Positions 60,625 to 64,000 of a DNA stretch of 64,000 nt are shown one piece after another. Each line of letters begins with the position of its first letter. The stretch's first letter is position 1. The stretch spans positions 38,058 through 102,057 of the forward strand of contig NZ_PKQQ01000013.1 of the NCBI RefSeq assembly GCF_002893095.1. Direction: 5' to 3'. Made by a program: the position numbers and the translations under genes. The notes under the pieces are model-generated. The model did no database searches, had not been told where the DNA came from, and saw only the letters and a program-made list of their open reading frames with translations. This DNA is from Stenotrophomonas sp. VV52. GTDB lineage: Bacteria > Pseudomonadota > Gammaproteobacteria > Xanthomonadales > Xanthomonadaceae.

Positions 60625-62048
60625 GCCAGCTCCCCCAACGCCAGATCGGCCTGCGCCTGCTGCGGCTGCGCGAACAGCGTGGCTACAGCCAGGCCGAGCT
60701 CGCCCGGGCGCTGGGGCTTTCGGCCAGCTACCTGAACCAGATCGAGCGCAACAAGCGCCCGCTCACTCCAGCGGTGCAGCACAAGCTGCGCGAGGTGTTG
60801 GGCGACGTTACCGACCTGTTCGACGTGGATGAGCCCGGCGCGCTGCAGGAAGCGCTGGGCCAGACACTGCGCGACCTGGGCCTGGACGAGGTGAGCAGCA
60901 CCGACCTGCGCGCCATGGCCGGCAACCTTCCGCAGATCAGCCACGCCCTGCTCGACCTGCACCGCCGCCACCTGCTGCTGCGCGAGCATGCCGCCGCGCT
61001 GGAATTCCAGCTGGGCGACCCGGCGGCCGGGCAGGCGCTGCCCGCCGGGGACCAGGTGCGCGACTTCTTCAACCGCATGCACAACCACATTCCCGAGCTG
61101 GATGACCTGGCCGAGCAGCTGTTCGCCGAATGGGGGCTGGTGGCCGGGCATGTGGCGCCGCGCCTGCGCCAACTGCTGGCCGACCGCCACGGGGTGCTGG
61201 TGGAGGTGGCGCCGTTGCAGGCCGGGCGCGAGAAGCGGGTGTACGACGGCGGCAGCCGCACGCTGTGGCTGCCGGACTACCTGGAGGCGGGGCAGCAGGC
61301 GTTCCAGATGGCGGCCGAACTGGCCCTGCTGGGATACGCGGCGCAGATCGATGCGGTGATCGCGCGGGCGGGTTTCCGCGAACCTGAGCAGATCGCGCAG
61401 GCGCGGATCGGCATGTCCAACTACTTCGCCGGTGCGCTGGTGATGCCGTATGCGCAGTTCCTGCGTGCAGCCGAACACAGCGCGTACGACATCGACGCGC
61501 TGGCGCATCGCTTTGGCGTGGGGTTCGAGGCGGTATGCCACCGGCTGAGCACGCTGGCGCGGCGCAGCGCGCCGGGGCTGCCGTTCTTCTTCATCCGCGT
61601 GGACCGTGCCGGCAATGTGTCCAAGCGGCATTCGGCGACCGACTTCCACTTCTCGCAGGTGGGCGGTTCGTGCCCGCTGTGGATCGTGTACGAGGCGTTC
61701 AACCAGCCCGGGCGTGTGCTGACCCAGACCGCGCGCATGCCGGATGGGCGCAGGCATTTCTGGTTGGCGCGGCAGGTGAGCAGCGGCCCGGTGGGCCATG
61801 GGCAGCCGCGCAAGACATTTGCGGTGGCGTTGGGCTGCGACCTGCAGCATGCCGAGCGGTTGATCTACTCGCGCGGGCTGGATATCCAGAGCCCGGGCAA
61901 TTCGGTATCGATCGGTCCCGGTTGCCGGGTATGCCCGCGCGAGGACTGCATGCAGCGTGCATTTGCGCAGTTGCCGGGACGCGCCGCCAAAATGATTGGC
62001 AGGGAAAAAATCGCAATGTCTCGCGTTCCGTACGCAACCGCTACCTGA
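60591..62048 (+). CDS. ScfR/RamB-type short-chain acyl-CoA-responsive regulator
   Basis: A 485-residue regulator. Residues ~18-75 form an XRE helix-turn-helix (LRLLRLREQRGYSQAELARA, then SASYLNQIERNKRPLT). The middle (about 165-330) is an IrrE/ImmA-like region (domain of unknown catalytic use). The C-terminal DUF2083-like domain ends in a Cys cluster (GPGCRVCPREDC). Family members sense acyl-CoA metabolites. Divergence from the valine operon marks mmsA as a likely target. A GTG at 60618 is an alternative start. Confidence 0.85.
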   Translation: MPATISVNSVNSQLPQRQIGLRLLRLREQRGYSQAELARALGLSASYLNQIERNKRPLTPAVQHKLREVLGDVTDLFDVDEPGALQEALGQTLRDLGLDEVSSTDLRAMAGNLPQISHALLDLHRRHLLLREHAAALEFQLGDPAAGQALPAGDQVRDFFNRMHNHIPELDDLAEQLFAEWGLVAGHVAPRLRQLLADRHGVLVEVAPLQAGREKRVYDGGSRTLWLPDYLEAGQQAFQMAAELALLGYAAQIDAVIARAGFREPEQIAQARIGMSNYFAGALVMPYAQFLRAAEHSAYDIDALAHRFGVGFEAVCHRLSTLARRSAPGLPFFFIRVDRAGNVSKRHSATDFHFSQVGGSCPLWIVYEAFNQPGRVLTQTARMPDGRRHFWLARQVSSGPVGHGQPRKTFAVALGCDLQHAERLIYSRGLDIQSPGNSVSIGPGCRVCPREDCMQRAFAQLPGRAAKMIGREKIAMSRVPYATAT

Positions 62049-62202
62049 TAGCCTGACCTGTGATTCGCTACGGTGTCATTGGCTTGAGATGGGTCGGGCT
62101 TCGGTTGCAAATGCTCGACGGATCGGAATCACTCAGACATTTATCGCGATCGGTCCTGTCGCCACGATCCTGCAGGCGGAGTGGTGTTCCCTGAGAGTAA
62201 AT

Positions 62203-62682
62203 ATGTGGCACATGAGACCGACTATCCTGGCACTGGACCTTGAGGGCACTCTCATTTCCAATGCGACCAGCCAGATACCAAGGCCTGGACTCTACCGGTT
62301 CCTTGAGGAGATCCATGCGCGGTTTGACCGCCTGGTGATGTTCACGACGGTCCCAGAGCAACGTTTTCGTAGCATCGCCACGCTACTAGTCAGGGATGGG
62401 TGCGCGCCCGAGTGGTTCGCAGATCTGCAGTACATCATCTGGTCCGGTCAAACCAAGGATTTGCGACTTGCCTCGCCGACTCTGGGCGATGCCCTTTTGC
62501 TCGACGACTACGGCCCCTACGTTCACTCTGGCCCGGAACATCTCTGGATTCAGGTTCCTCTATTCGGATCCCCATATCCTGAAGATGATGACGGCCTCCA
62601 TGGTGCGCTCCGAAGCCTGCTGGAAGTCGCTGAGGATACTTGTTGCGCCGATCTGGCGGTGCGCAGAACGCAGCAGGCCTAA
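62203..62682 (+). CDS. HAD-like hydrolase of small size
   Basis: A 159-residue protein in AT-richer DNA. Motif I reads LDLEGT (D12, with E14 in place of the usual second Asp and T16), motif II is near FTTVPEQRF, and a DD pair sits in ALLLDDYGPYV as motif IV. This is the core HAD phosphatase layout without a large cap. The Asp-to-Glu change at the second position may lower or alter phosphatase activity. An alternative start ATG 62212 lies nine bases on. Surroundings (regulator upstream, HNH-like gene downstream) do not suggest a pathway; it looks accessory. Confidence 0.65.
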   Translation: MWHMRPTILALDLEGTLISNATSQIPRPGLYRFLEEIHARFDRLVMFTTVPEQRFRSIATLLVRDGCAPEWFADLQYIIWSGQTKDLRLASPTLGDALLLDDYGPYVHSGPEHLWIQVPLFGSPYPEDDDGLHGALRSLLEVAEDTCCADLAVRRTQQA

Positions 62683-62964
62683 TTTGGTGCAACTGGGCAG
62701 GCTAATGCATGGGGCCAAGCCGGGACGGTACTCAGAGCATGCGGTGAGTCACAATGGGTGAGCCGTTCCGAGCCAAGAGACATGTCTGGGCTGTCGCCAA
62801 AAATGGGCATCTGTCTCAAATCCACAGGCGACTCGGCAGTGTTCCAGTGCGCACTGGGCTGATGATCAAGAATGCCGCCAAGACCCGATATCTCTACTAG
62901 GCGTATTCTGAAGCGAACGCGCGGTGTGGCGCTCTCCCTCCTACATTGTCCTAAGAGCAAAGAG

Positions 62965-63765
62965 ATGGACATTTTCGCTCCGCCGCTTACTGCAGAGTGC
63001 TGCTTGTGTGGATCGAAGGATGCGCTTTCCGGTGAGCACAAGATCAAGGCATCCGCTCTTAAAGCCGTGTTTGGCAAGCGGGGAATGGTGATCGCCAGGC
63101 ACGGTGGTGCTTATCGCTTCGCACAGAGTCCTAGCTCCAAAGCGCTCCACTTCTCAGCTCGCGTCTGCGAAGCTTGCAACAACTCAAGGACTCAGCCGGC
63201 CGACCTGGCATTCGACCAGTTCAACGCGCGAGCCCAAGAGCTTATGGCGCTAGGCTCGAACCCTATCGATGTCTTTAACGATCCACGATTCATAGAAGGC
63301 GGCCCTCTGTATCTAGACGTTTTCAGATACTTTGCGAAGCTGATGTGCTGTCATCTTGCAGAGATGAGTGCGCCATCCTTTGAAGATGTTGCAGGCTTTG
63401 CCATTGGAGCGAATGAAGACAACTTCATTCTTCTGAGGGTTGATGCGGATGTCGCGTTTGAGCGAGTGCGAACAAATCTCCCCGAGATGCCGTACGCCGC
63501 CCACGGTGGACTCGTTATCACAGGGGATCGGGACTCGCTCGCACCGGAGTCCTTCTACTCGACTCTTACCATAGGGCCTGTTCGCTATTGCTACCAAGTC
63601 AGGCTGAACGAGCTCGGTCAAACGCGGCTTATGATCGAGCACCCGGCGTTCTATAACTGGTGCGCACGCCGGGTCGAGGATGCAATCAAGAATCCGATGA
63701 GTGACGAGGACAGAGAACTTCTTGGTCTCGCAGTCAATAATCCTGGTCAATCGGATCCAGAGTAG
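62965..63765 (+). CDS. HNH-like nuclease-domain protein
   Basis: A 266-residue protein in AT-richer DNA. The N-terminal part has a zinc-type pair C12-x2-C15 (CCLCGSKDALSGEHK), the His in E24-H25, and a second pair C68-x2-C71 followed by N72-N73 (CEACNNSRTQ), the order C..C, H, C..CN of HNH endonuclease domains. The remaining ~180 residues are mixed alpha/beta with no other motif. It may be a nuclease of an accessory defence or restriction gene set, but no partner gene is in view. The ATG at 62965 follows an AAGAG stretch; a longer start at 62872 lacks a site. Confidence 0.6.
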   Translation: MDIFAPPLTAECCLCGSKDALSGEHKIKASALKAVFGKRGMVIARHGGAYRFAQSPSSKALHFSARVCEACNNSRTQPADLAFDQFNARAQELMALGSNPIDVFNDPRFIEGGPLYLDVFRYFAKLMCCHLAEMSAPSFEDVAGFAIGANEDNFILLRVDADVAFERVRTNLPEMPYAAHGGLVITGDRDSLAPESFYSTLTIGPVRYCYQVRLNELGQTRLMIEHPAFYNWCARRVEDAIKNPMSDEDRELLGLAVNNPGQSDPE

Positions 63766-64000
63766 CTCCACGCTCGCCGAGCGAGGGACGGCGGCACTCT
63801 GAGGCCAAGGAGTCCTCGCTCTGATCGAATGATCTCTCTGGCGATTCAATGTGCACCGCTGGGCAGCCAGCTCAGATGCTGTGGTGCAGAAGCCCACTTT
63901 AGAAAGGATAAGTGGTCGACTGCAGCCTCTACTGCCAATTCCATCGGTCATGGTTCGCCTCCGAAGGTACGGGTTCACCCCCGTTTTCACGGACACTTAC
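63766..64000. other. right-edge region without a supported gene
   Basis: 235 bases of AT-richer sequence after the HNH-like gene. A minus-strand frame enters from the right edge but only mirrors the HNH gene. No ribosome site, repeat or terminator was recognised. Confidence 0.35.

Noticed and set aside
63313..63996. 227-residue minus-strand frame at the right edge
   Set aside because: It lies opposite the HNH-like gene, whose zinc and HNH motifs are convincing; the minus frame shows no domain.

Overview
The window is a GC-rich chromosomal segment from a gammaproteobacterium of the Xanthomonadaceae, most likely Stenotrophomonas. The evidence is an Ax21-family outer-membrane protein, a PhoPQ pair, an mmsA-type valine operon with a divergent ScfR-type regulator, and above all about ten short palindromes headed by GTAG. 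These match the SMAG repeat family described from S. maltophilia. The genus is inferred from these features, because no database search was possible.

Layout. 1-5.0 kb: the 3' end of an alginate-lyase-like gene, then a sugar-acid transporter, a short-chain dehydrogenase, an SGNH hydrolase and a KDG-type kinase, a tight catabolic operon. 5.0-7.2 kb: Nudix hydrolase, ax21, DUF1428 protein. 7.2-10.2 kb: three uncharacterised membrane proteins, two of them AT-richer than the backbone. 10.5-16.2 kb: histone H1-like protein, a Do-type periplasmic protease, a YqjD/YqjE-type membrane operon, an AI-2E family permease. 16.2-20.2 kb: HAD phosphatase plus M17 aminopeptidase, and a catalase-like peroxidase plus cytochrome b561. 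20.3-26.9 kb: a DesKR-like two-component system divergent from an adaptor/ABC efflux operon, with a perfect palindrome between them. 26.9-30.8 kb: an AT-richer patch with a secreted CxxC protein, a MASE1 membrane protein and two tandemly duplicated small secreted proteins. 30.8-40.2 kb: RarD and YedA exporters, a KgtP-like permease, an M28 peptidase, an MBL hydrolase, trpS, CsbD and a 45-residue entericidin-like lipoprotein. 40.4-44.2 kb: arginase, a four-gene Roadblock/small-GTPase module and tRNA-Thr. 44.2-51.7 kb: birA-coaX-SPOR, an M90 peptidase, phoPQ, dusA. 51.9-54.8 kb: an unusual CDF transporter, and an AraC regulator divergent from ohr. 54.9-62.0 kb: the five-gene valine/isobutyryl-CoA operon and its regulator. 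62.2-64 kb: AT-richer accessory DNA with a HAD-like and an HNH-like gene.

How genes work together. Several units are translationally coupled through ATGA overlaps: lyase-transporter, SGNH-kinase, HAD-M17, catalase-b561, DesKR, YedA-RarD, birA-coaX, the GTPase module and the valine operon. The least explained unit is the Roadblock/GTPase module (41596-44028), which looks like an MglA/MglB-type polarity or motility switch with two Roadblock subunits and an unknown third partner. No CRISPR array, prophage, insertion sequence or rRNA was seen.
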